From an uncultured Lachnospiraceae bacterium (GTDB taxonomy: Bacteria > Bacillota > Clostridia > Lachnospirales > Lachnospiraceae), in assembly GCA_902783395.1 (NCBI GenBank), contig CACZRA010000319.1, forward strand, positions 1 to 5,195: DNA of 5,195 nt, written 5' to 3'. A model generated the notes under the pieces. The model did not search any database and was not told the DNA's origin. It saw only the letters and a list, made by a program, of their open reading frames with translations. Positions within the stretch are counted from its first letter, which is position 1. Each line of letters begins with the position of its first letter. The translations under genes were made by a program, and so were the position numbers. Below are positions 1 to 4,608 of the stretch, piece after piece.

Positions 1-597
1 CTTACCGATATCAGGATAGCTGAGCTTAATGATATGTCCGGTGAGAACATTTCCGAGAAAAATCCTACTTATCGTGAACTCACAGCGCTGTACTGGATGT
101 GGAAAAATTTATTGCCTGAAGCTGAAGAGGAAAGCTACTTTGGTCTGTGTCAGTATCGCAGGGTTATGAATATTGACGAGGAAGATCTGAGGAGAATTAA
201 AGCTGCCGATCTTGATGCTGTGCTTCCGTACCCTATGATACATGTTCCGGACATAGGAGAACATCATCGCAGATATTTAAGTGATGCGCAGTGGAATGCT
301 TTTCTCGCTGCTGTAAAAGAATTATCTCCCGAGTATATGGAGTCTTATGATGAGATATTCGGAGAGGTATATTTCTATAATTACAACATATTCCTTGCAA
401 AAGCAGGTGTAGTGAACGAGCTTTGCTCCTGGATGTTCCCTGTGCTTGAGAAATTTGAAGATAATTGCAGAAAAAGCGGGATTTCTATCATGAAAAGACA
501 GATTTCATATCTGGGAGAGAGTATGATCACCTGGTTTTTCAGAAAGAATGCGGATAGATACGGTATTGCGCATGCAGGGAGAATTTCCAGAATATGA
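1..597 (+). CDS. DUF4422 glycosyltransferase-like protein, 3' part (start lies before the window)
   Basis: The reading frame is open from base 1, so the ATG at 34 is probably internal and the true start is upstream; 198 codons are visible. The family signature is clear: GENISEKNPTYRELTALYW followed by MWKN (about residues 14-37), then YFGLCQYRR (near 56-64), DAVLPYP, PEYMESYDEIF, YNYNIFLAKAG and a C-terminal block with LGESMITWFF. These match DUF4422, a roughly 220-residue domain found in capsule and exopolysaccharide loci and usually annotated as glycosyltransferase-like; its exact sugar and acceptor are not known from sequence. No membrane segment is seen in the visible part, so a cytosolic role is inferred. 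The stop codon overlaps the next start in an ATGA arrangement, which indicates an operon with translational coupling to the nucleotidyltransferase gene. Confident on family, unsure on activity. Confidence 0.87.
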   Translation, partial: LTDIRIAELNDMSGENISEKNPTYRELTALYWMWKNLLPEAEEESYFGLCQYRRVMNIDEEDLRRIKAADLDAVLPYPMIHVPDIGEHHRRYLSDAQWNAFLAAVKELSPEYMESYDEIFGEVYFYNYNIFLAKAGVVNELCSWMFPVLEKFEDNCRKSGISIMKRQISYLGESMITWFFRKNADRYGIAHAGRISRI

Positions 598-1481
598 TGA
601 ATGATCATAATATAAGAAAAGCCGTGATCCCGATAGCCGGATCAGGTACCAGAATGTTTCCTGAGACTTTCTTTATAAAAAAAGCCCTGCTTCCTGTTCC
701 GGGCAAAGATGGTGCTGTCAAACCGGCGCTTCTCTACATGCTGGAGGAGCTGGATGAATGCGGTATAGATGAGATCTATCTGATCGTCGGTGAGGGCGAA
801 GAGGAGGAGTATAACAGGGCGTTTCATTTTGATTATGACGATTCCTATGAGGCTCGTCTGCCTCAAAAAAGCCGTGTTTATTATCGAAAGATATTTGAGA
901 TCGGGAGGAAAGTCCGTTTTATTATTCAGAAGGATAAAAAGGGCTTTGGTCACGCTGTATACCAGGCGAATGAATATCTCAATGGTGAACCATGTGTGCT
1001 GCTCCTGGGAGATTTTCTTTATAAAAGCAGCTGTGACATCTCGTGTACACGACAGATGATCGATGCTTTTGATGCAGACGGAGAGAGATCTGTTGTAGGG
1101 ATCAGGGAGATTCCTGTTTCAGACAGCAGAAATTACGGTGTGCTTTGCGGGGACTTCAGATCAGAGGATCATCGAATAATGTATGTGAATGAGATGGTAG
1201 AAAAACCCGAGGAGAAGTTTGCGGCAGACCGGCTGCTTGTTGAAGGAAAATGTTATGCTACATTTGGAAATTACATCCTGACAAGTGATATTTTTGGATA
1301 TGTGGGGCATCAGATAGATGAGAAGGAGAGAAGAGGAGACTTATCAGAGACGGATCTGACAAGTGCCTTTTCCGATGCAGCCGGCCACGGCAGACTGCTG
1401 GGTGTGCTTATCGAAGGTCAGAGTTATGACATAGGTCTTCCTGAAAAATACGTCGAAACTTTTATGGAGTATGGGATGTGA
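594..1481 (+). CDS. GalU-like UTP--glucose-1-phosphate uridylyltransferase / sugar nucleotidyltransferase
   Basis: Predicted cytosolic enzyme of 295 aa, the usual GalU length, joining a nucleoside triphosphate to a sugar-1-phosphate to give an NDP-sugar donor. Visible landmarks are the nucleotide-binding loop AVIPIAGSGTRMFP (10-23), a conserved Lys near K30 in FIKKALLP, QKDKKGFGHAV (112-122, base and sugar contact region), LLLGD (136-140), NYGVL (180-184), VEKP (202-205), YILTSDIF (227-234) and the C-terminal YDIGLPEKYVETFMEYGM, which aligns with the GalU tail. It departs from classical GalU: the TKxxPKE stretch reads TFFIKKA, and the usual D after LLP/LLG is followed by FLYK, so a different or relaxed sugar specificity is possible. 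The start overlaps the DUF4422 stop by 4 bp; a second ATG follows at 597. Position after a DUF4422 gene implies supply of activated sugar for surface glycan synthesis. No symbol is assigned because it diverges from housekeeping GalU. Confidence 0.9.
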   Translation: MMNDHNIRKAVIPIAGSGTRMFPETFFIKKALLPVPGKDGAVKPALLYMLEELDECGIDEIYLIVGEGEEEEYNRAFHFDYDDSYEARLPQKSRVYYRKIFEIGRKVRFIIQKDKKGFGHAVYQANEYLNGEPCVLLLGDFLYKSSCDISCTRQMIDAFDADGERSVVGIREIPVSDSRNYGVLCGDFRSEDHRIMYVNEMVEKPEEKFAADRLLVEGKCYATFGNYILTSDIFGYVGHQIDEKERRGDLSETDLTSAFSDAAGHGRLLGVLIEGQSYDIGLPEKYVETFMEYGM

Positions 1482-1492
1482 GGTTCACATCC
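1474..1492 (+). terminator. Hairpin on the galU-like stop codon, possible weak terminator
   Basis: GGATGTGA (1474-1481) pairs perfectly with TCACATCC (1485-1492) around a 3-nt loop, and the stop codon TGA is the end of the left arm. It is followed by GCTCTCTGATT, not a real U-tract, so it may protect the 3' end or act as an inefficient terminator rather than a classical intrinsic one. Confidence 0.4.
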
Positions 1493-1505
1493 GCTCTCTG
1501 ATTAT

Positions 1506-1567
1506 CCTGCAGGAATGCTTTTTCGTCTTTTCATCGTAGCTGATCGCTACAAGGATGATTCCGCAGG
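1506..1567. repeat. Nested inverted repeat between the convergent genes
   Basis: The outer arms CCTGCAGGAAT (1506-1516) and ATTCCGCAGG (1558-1567) pair over 10 bp with one bulged A. Inside them TCATC-GTAGC (1531-1540) pairs with GCTAC-aag-GATGA (1546-1558) around a 5-nt loop; the two layers compete only for base 1558. The structure lies in the 154-nt gap between two convergent genes, so it could be a transcript-end structure for either, but no clean U-tract follows on either strand. Confidence 0.4.
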
Positions 1568-1667
1568 TGTATCTCACGGCAAAAGAAATATAACAGGTAC
1601 GTATGATAGAGTGTTTACCTTACCGGTGATATCACTCAATCTTCCTGGGCTTCTACGAATTCTCTGA
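1515..1667 (+). pseudogene. Possible truncated start of a third polysaccharide-locus gene
   Basis: After the galU-like stop, the same frame reopens and encodes 50 aa from ATG 1515, beginning MLFRLFIVADRYKDDSAG and continuing GVSHGKRNITGTYDRVF then TLPVISL, with a stop inside the convergent ATPase gene. The first 42 or so residues look protein-like (a beta strand, then a polar loop, then a second strand), as at the start of many glycan-locus enzymes; the last part is antisense to the ATPase tail. There is no usable Shine-Dalgarno (AGGA abuts the ATG), and the nested inverted repeat overlaps it, so it may be a remnant cut off when the ATPase gene arrived, or simply chance. I do not recognise the family. 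Confidence 0.25.
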
Positions 1668-2682
1668 AGCGGGGTAGACTGATCGAGATCCTGCCGCGGG
1701 ACGGGCAGTTTATGATACCCTTCTCTATCAATCTGGCTCTGGGATTGCTCCATTCACTGTGTTTTTTGCTTGTGACAGCGAGCAGTTCATCGACTGACAT
1801 GGAGTCCTTCTTTACTATGAACCTTAGGAACCACTTATCCTGTGGTCTTAGTTCACGCCATATCTTGTTATATACCTTTTGAGACAGGGCTTCATCGACC
1901 TGTGCCAACACCATGCCATTTATAGTTTTATCATCGGAGTCCCACATGTATTTACCAAAGGCCTGATACGCAAATGCATAGCCTTTAGTCATTACGGCCA
2001 GCTCTTGAGCGGTATCATGATCCAGTCCGAGGGTTTTTTTATAATCCTCCCTTATAATGGCTATATTAAGAGGAGTCATTTCATACTTTTCGGCTCGAAG
2101 GAAGAACGTGAGACCTTCTGTGTTTTCTATGCTGTCTATGTCTTCATATAGTCCTGCTATCATCAGATAGATGGGCAGATCTTCTCGGATGAGTATCTGA
2201 AATTCCTGGATGAAATCTACCAGAGCGTCGGTTTTTCGCACTTCATCGATCACAATCAGTACGCGTTTCTTCTTTTTCTGTATTACAAGAAGAAGCTTTT
2301 TCAATGCAGTATCAAGCGTTAAAGGTGTTTTGTTCTTGCTGATATTTATGCCTACCCCAAAAGCAGACAGATTAAGATTGGTATCTATGTATTCTTTGAT
2401 AAAAGGAACTTCGCCGTATAATTGCGATACAATATCTTCGGTTATGTTTCCGCCTGGTTTTATATCACATACGATCCATTCAGATTCGTTCCGCAGCTGT
2501 TTTTCAACGGCAGACAGCATAACCGTTTTTCCTGTCCCACGGATCCCGGTAAGCTTGAAAGCGCGCTCGTCTGTGAATTCGTTTTCGAGAGCTTCTGTAA
2601 TATCATCAAGCATAACGTCCCGGCTGATGTATTGGTGCGGGATCCTGCCAAAGCTGATCGCATAGGGATTTTGCTTATTCAT
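1636..2682 (-). CDS. ORC/Cdc6-like P-loop ATPase of unknown function (copy 1)
   Basis: A 348-aa protein, MNKQNPYAISFG onward. The N-terminal hallmark NPY..SFG..PHQYISRD (5-22) precedes a Walker A GIRGTGKT (46-53) and a Walker B VLIVIDE (141-147), with a strand LPIYLMIAGLY (169-179) in the sensor-1 region. The tail from about 270 (KIWRELRPQDKW, then DSMSVDELLAV and RARLIEKGIIN) looks like a winged helix ending in LPRFREFVE. This is the AAA ATP-binding family common in multiple copies in Clostridia; I know no assigned role, and DNA binding is inferred. The frame extends to an ATG at 2769, but I chose 2682: GAGG lies 7 nt upstream and the paralogue starts at the equivalent residue, while the extra 29 residues translate promoter DNA. 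It is convergent with the glycan genes and on the same strand as copy 2, about half identical by eye. Confidence 0.9.
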   Translation of the reverse strand: MNKQNPYAISFGRIPHQYISRDVMLDDITEALENEFTDERAFKLTGIRGTGKTVMLSAVEKQLRNESEWIVCDIKPGGNITEDIVSQLYGEVPFIKEYIDTNLNLSAFGVGINISKNKTPLTLDTALKKLLLVIQKKKKRVLIVIDEVRKTDALVDFIQEFQILIREDLPIYLMIAGLYEDIDSIENTEGLTFFLRAEKYEMTPLNIAIIREDYKKTLGLDHDTAQELAVMTKGYAFAYQAFGKYMWDSDDKTINGMVLAQVDEALSQKVYNKIWRELRPQDKWFLRFIVKKDSMSVDELLAVTSKKHSEWSNPRARLIEKGIINCPSRGRISISLPRFREFVEAQED

Positions 2683-2740
2683 TTCTGTACCTCGTTGTAT
2701 TTCCTTGGGTTGTTGAAATAGTATTGCTCTATTTGAATAA

Positions 2741-2769
2741 AGTATAAGAGATAATACGATATAAAGCAA
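2741..2769 (-). promoter_or_regulatory. Candidate promoter of ATPase copy 1
   Basis: On the - strand, TATACT (2746-2741) is a 5/6 match to a -10 box. TTGCTT (2769-2764) is a weak -35 box at a 17-bp spacing. The predicted start near 2734 gives a leader of about 50 nt to the ATG at 2682. The -35 and the spacer lie within the proximal end of the decamer ladder, so a protein on those repeats would cover the promoter. Confidence 0.45.
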
Positions 2770-2824
2770 GATATACAGACATAAAACGATATAATACTAC
2801 ATAATATAACTTAAGAAGACATAA
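2745..2824 (-). repeat. Ladder of about eight 10-bp direct repeats upstream of ATPase copy 1
   Basis: Read on the - strand from 2824 in steps of exactly 10, the units are TTATGTCTTC, TTAAGTTATA, TTATGTAGTA, TTATATCGTT, TTATGTCTGT, ATATCTTGCT (off-pattern), TTATATCGTA and TTATCTCTTA. The rough consensus is TTATRTCGTA. One unit per helical turn puts every copy on the same DNA face. This is typical of cooperative operator or iteron DNA, although phased A/T tracts could also simply curve the helix. It ends in the copy 1 promoter. Confidence 0.7.
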
Positions 2825-2838
2825 TTATATTTGCCCAT
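2797..2838 (-). CDS. 13-codon ORF with a perfect Shine-Dalgarno (possible leader peptide)
   Basis: On the - strand AGGAGG (2852-2847) stands 8 nt before an ATG at 2838. The frame encodes MGKYNYVFLSYIM and ends at TAG (2799-2797). An extended -10, TGATACAAT (2871-2863), is placed to start a transcript near 2856, just ahead of the ribosome site. The peptide is aromatic and hydrophobic and its codons lie in the start of the decamer ladder. It could be a leader peptide of ATPase copy 1, the stub of a lost gene, or chance; nothing identifies a function. Confidence 0.3.
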   Translation of the reverse strand: MGKYNYVFLSYIM

Positions 2839-2862
2839 TCGGATGGCCTCCTATCGGGGTCT

Positions 2863-2871
2863 ATTGTATCA
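2863..2871 (-). promoter_or_regulatory. Extended -10 element, - strand
   Basis: TGATACAAT is a TGn-TACAAT extended -10. No good -35 is present at the proper distance (TTGCAG is only 14 bp away). The same nine bases occur in front of jetA at 4517-4525. It would serve the 13-codon ORF and possibly a longer leader of ATPase copy 1. Confidence 0.35.
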
Positions 2872-2876
2872 AAGGC

Positions 2877-2917
2877 GGGGGGCTGCAAGACGCCGGTGAA
2901 TTGTCAGTCGTCCCCCC
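2877..2917. other. G6/C6 stem-loop after the ATPase relic
   Basis: GGGGGG (2877-2882) faces CCCCCC (2912-2917). Inside, CTG-CAA (2883-2888) pairs with TTG-t-CAG (2901-2907) around a 12-nt loop. On the - strand it follows the relic's stop codon but is followed by GCCTTTGA and not a U-tract, so a terminator role is only possible. In this AT-rich interval such a G/C block stands out. Confidence 0.35.
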
Positions 2918-3008
2918 ATACCTCAACGAATTTATCAAATCTGGGATATACATATGGAGCCCTCTTTTCGGCTGATTTAATATGCAATATTATTATAGCC
3001 GGCATCAT
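2904..3008 (-). pseudogene. Relic of the C-terminus of a third ATPase paralogue
   Basis: The - strand frame ending at TGA 2906-2904 encodes 34 aa from ATG 3008, ending with RAPYVYPRFDKFVEVWGDD. The block PRFDKFV matches the extreme C-terminus of both intact neighbours (LPRFREFVE in copy 1, LPRFDVFVK in copy 2) and sits the same short distance from the stop codon. The first dozen residues (MMPAIIILHIK) do not match the family, there is no Shine-Dalgarno, and an in-frame stop lies just upstream. It is therefore best read as the decayed 3' end of a former tandem copy rather than a gene. The match is short, so chance is not excluded. Confidence 0.4.
2969..3001. other. AT-rich imperfect hairpin downstream of ATPase copy 2
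   Basis: CGGCT and AGCCG arms flank an inner AATAT-gca-ATATT stem. On the - strand it lies about 65 nt after the copy 2 stop codon, where a transcript end is expected, but there is no U-tract. It overlaps the ATPase relic. Weak terminator candidate only. Confidence 0.2.
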
Positions 3009-3065
3009 ATTATATTTCAACTATGGTTATAACAGAGGATAGCGTAAATCGTGAAGGCAATATGT

Positions 3066-4121
3066 TCATATGGCAGCGGAGGAAGTATTGTTCTTTACAA
3101 AAACATCGAATCTCGGCAGAGTGTATTGTATGATCCCGCGGGTTGATACATTGATCAGTCCTTTGTCCCTCAGACGGACTCTGTATTGGGAGAATTCATT
3201 CTTCTTCTGTTTGGTTATTTCGAGAAGCTCTGCTGTTGACATACTGTCTTTGGTAACAATATAAGACATATACCATTTGTCTTTGGGAGACAGTTCAGAC
3301 CATATTTTCCGATACACATAGTGGCTGAGCGCATCATCAACCTTTGCAAGAACTACGGTATCCATTTCGTGTGTCTTGTCTTCCCACACGTATTTTCCCA
3401 GGGCCTGATATGCAAATGGATATCCTTTTGTCATAATGGCCATGTCCATGGCTTTCTCCTGACTGATACCGAACACTCTCATGTATCTGTCCGATATAAG
3501 GGTAAGATTCAGGGGTTCCATTTCATAACGGGGGGTTCTGTATAAAAAAGTCAGATCCTTCTCATCCTCCAGCTCATGTATATTATTATAGAGCCCGGCC
3601 ATAATAAGAAATACCGGCAGGTCTTCCCTCAGCAGTATCTGAAAGCAGCTGGCAAATTCCCGCATATACTGCGAGTTGGATACTTCGTCAACGGTTACCA
3701 GAAGGCGCTTGCCTTGCTTCCTGATCTCTTTAAGGATTCTTTCCAGAGCAGACTCTATATCAGCGACAGGAGGATTCGATGCCAGATTCAGGCCTATTCC
3801 GAATTTTGACAGGTTTATGCTTTTATCGATGAATTGTGTCAGAATCTTACCGCTGTCATACAGCTTGGCGGTAAGGCTTTCCAGCATATTGCGGGTGGGA
3901 TTCAGCCGGACAATGATCCAGTTATCATTTTCGCTGATCCGTCGTTCTATTGCCGTCATTGTTACTGTCTTACCCGCGCCTCTTGTGCCGGTAAGCATGA
4001 AGCATTGATTCTGCGGGTATTCAGCTGTAAGCTCCTGTTCTATCTCTTCAATTATTATGTCACGGTCTATGTATTGAGATGGCAGTTTTCCAAAATTCAG
4101 GGCAAAAGGATTTTTTTCCAT
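3066..4121 (-). CDS. ORC/Cdc6-like P-loop ATPase of unknown function (copy 2)
   Basis: A 351-aa paralogue of copy 1 with the same order of landmarks: NPFALNFG..PSQYIDRD (4-21), Walker A GTRGAGKT (45-52), NLSKFGIGLNL (103-113), Walker B LLVTVDE (140-146), QILLREDLPVFLIMAGLY (161-178), MTKGYPFAYQALGKYVW (230-246) and a probable C-terminal winged helix (about 270-345) ending LPRFDVFVK. Both ATP-site motifs are intact, so an active ATPase is expected; acidic residues 145-146 would activate water. The start at 4121 is supported by AGGAG 8 nt upstream. Unlike copy 1 it has a consensus sigma-70-type promoter, and three repeats cover promoter, leader and ribosome site, which suggests tight, probably self-directed control. 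It is divergent from jetA. Nothing identifies a partner protein; a role in defence, mobile-element replication or repression are all open. Confidence 0.9.
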   Translation of the reverse strand: MEKNPFALNFGKLPSQYIDRDIIIEEIEQELTAEYPQNQCFMLTGTRGAGKTVTMTAIERRISENDNWIIVRLNPTRNMLESLTAKLYDSGKILTQFIDKSINLSKFGIGLNLASNPPVADIESALERILKEIRKQGKRLLVTVDEVSNSQYMREFASCFQILLREDLPVFLIMAGLYNNIHELEDEKDLTFLYRTPRYEMEPLNLTLISDRYMRVFGISQEKAMDMAIMTKGYPFAYQALGKYVWEDKTHEMDTVVLAKVDDALSHYVYRKIWSELSPKDKWYMSYIVTKDSMSTAELLEITKQKKNEFSQYRVRLRDKGLINVSTRGIIQYTLPRFDVFVKNNTSSAAI

Positions 4122-4123
4122 TC

Positions 4124-4199
4124 TATATACTCCTATATACTACAAACGGGGATATATACTCTTATATACTTGTAAAATAATTATATACTTCTATATACT
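4124..4199 (-). repeat. Three 18-bp double repeats at an exact 29-bp period before ATPase copy 2
   Basis: On the + strand the copies are TATATACTCCTATATACT (4124-4141), TATATACTCTTATATACT (4153-4170) and TATATACTTCTATATACT (4182-4199). Each is two TATATACT half-sites 10 bp apart, giving six half-sites starting at 4124, 4134, 4153, 4163, 4182 and 4192. The linkers between copies are 11 bp and share no sequence. The first copy contains the ribosome binding site in its centre, and the third fills the promoter spacer and part of the -10. Regular phasing plus unrelated linkers indicates a protein-binding array (operator or iteron). Confidence 0.8.
4130..4134 (-). promoter_or_regulatory. Ribosome binding site of ATPase copy 2, inside a repeat
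   Basis: AGGAG on the - strand lies 8 nt before the ATG at 4121 and forms the centre of the nearest 18-bp repeat (AGTATATAGGAGTATATA). The site is therefore both a ribosome signal and part of the putative binding array. Confidence 0.8.
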
Positions 4200-4207
4200 T
4201 TTGTCAA
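4180..4207 (-). promoter_or_regulatory. Consensus promoter of ATPase copy 2
   Basis: On the - strand TTGACA (4207-4202) and TATAAT (4185-4180) are both perfect matches with a 16-bp spacer. The start would be near 4173, leaving a leader of about 52 nt. The repeat at 4182-4199 occupies the spacer and overlaps the -10, so binding there would be expected to exclude RNA polymerase. Confidence 0.8.
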
Positions 4208-4353
4208 TGATGGATTATTATCGACAGAATATCTTCGGTTTGAGGAGTTTCTTATTACCTGATCTGACGATAGGGTGCTGGAGATTACAAAGACAGAAAG
4301 ACTGAAGCAGTATCTGAAAGAGGGGAAGGCTGTCACCACTACATAGGCTATAT

Positions 4354-4379
4354 CGTGAACTTTCTACAGGAAGTTCACG
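4354..4379. other. Perfect 9-bp hairpin
   Basis: CGTGAACTT (4354-4362) pairs with AAGTTCACG (4371-4379) around the loop TCTACAGG. No U-tract follows on the + strand. It lies just before the larger inverted repeat at 4391-4441, so the two may form one structured unit. Confidence 0.5.
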
Positions 4380-4390
4380 TAAGAGTTGAA

Positions 4391-4441
4391 AAAGACCTTC
4401 GACTAATTTATAGTTCAAATAAAAAATAGTCGGAGGTCTTT
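4391..4441. terminator. 15-bp inverted repeat, terminator-like on both strands or a mobile-element relic
   Basis: AAAGACCTTCGACTA (4391-4405) pairs with TAGTCGGAGGTCTTT (4427-4441). All 15 positions pair, with one G-T wobble at 4399/4433, around a 21-nt A/T-rich loop. Five A residues begin the left arm region and the right arm ends in TTT, so on the - strand the stem is followed by TTTTT. It could insulate jetA from transcription in either direction. The long, nearly perfect arms would also suit a small inverted-repeat element, but no target duplication is seen. Confidence 0.5.
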
Positions 4442-4516
4442 ATGTATAAAACATGACATCTGGAAGCTGTTTTAGGTAAAGCGGATAAGCAGTTTAAGTT
4501 CATTATTTGACGCATA

Positions 4517-4525
4517 TGATACAAT
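4517..4525 (+). promoter_or_regulatory. Extended -10 promoter for jetA
   Basis: TGATACAAT is a TGn-TACAAT extended -10, with no recognisable -35 17 bp upstream. A start near 4532 would give a leader of about 77 nt before the jetA ATG. It is the only promoter-like element close to the gene on this strand. Confidence 0.4.
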
Positions 4526-4608
4526 GAAATGGAGAAAAATTTGGAAGTGGACAATCAGGACTGCGCACCGTATCCTGTATGGGGAGAAGGACGGACTGCA
4601 GAACGAAA

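Larger units (their letters stand above)
4208..4608. other. 401-nt gap before jetA with no convincing gene
   Basis: This stretch separates the divergent ATPase copy 2 and jetA. It holds two strong hairpins (4354-4379 and 4391-4441) and an extended -10 promoter. Frames on the + strand give short protein-like pieces broken by stops, for example FVNDGLLSTEYLRFEEFLIT, then a stop, then ITKTERLKQYLKEGK (about 4202-4345), which could be a decayed gene that I cannot identify. A 66-codon - strand frame (4218-4418) has no ribosome site or family resemblance. Confidence 0.4.

Noticed and set aside
1506..1567. Integron attC-like recombination site.
   Set aside because: The nested arms are there, but the required GTTRRRY/RYYYAAC core sites are absent.
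1626..1635. Perfect palindrome GTGATATCAC just after the ATPase copy 1 stop, as an operator.
   Set aside because: A single 10-bp palindrome without a promoter nearby is weak evidence.
2210..2665. 151-codon + strand frame.
   Set aside because: It lies entirely antisense to the well-supported ATPase copy 1 and is a shadow of its codons; other long frames inside the ATPase and galU-like genes were dropped for the same reason.
2683..2769. 29-residue N-terminal extension of ATPase copy 1 from the ATG at 2769.
   Set aside because: It translates the promoter and leader, has no ribosome site, and the paralogue starts at the residue matching 2682, where GAGG lies 7 nt upstream.
3631..3645. 15-bp exact match (AGCAGTATCTGAAAG) between ATPase copy 2 and 4306-4320, possible ATPase relic upstream of jetA.
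   Set aside because: The match does not extend on either side in DNA or protein, so chance is likely.
4124..4199. Short CRISPR-like array (three repeats at regular spacing).
   Set aside because: The units are 18-bp AT-rich tandem half-sites with only 11-bp linkers, and they overlap a promoter and ribosome site; no cas genes are present.
4218..4418. 66-codon - strand frame.
   Set aside because: No ribosome site, no family resemblance, and it crosses the hairpins; the FQILLQ piece recalls the ATPase FQILLRE, but the surroundings do not align.
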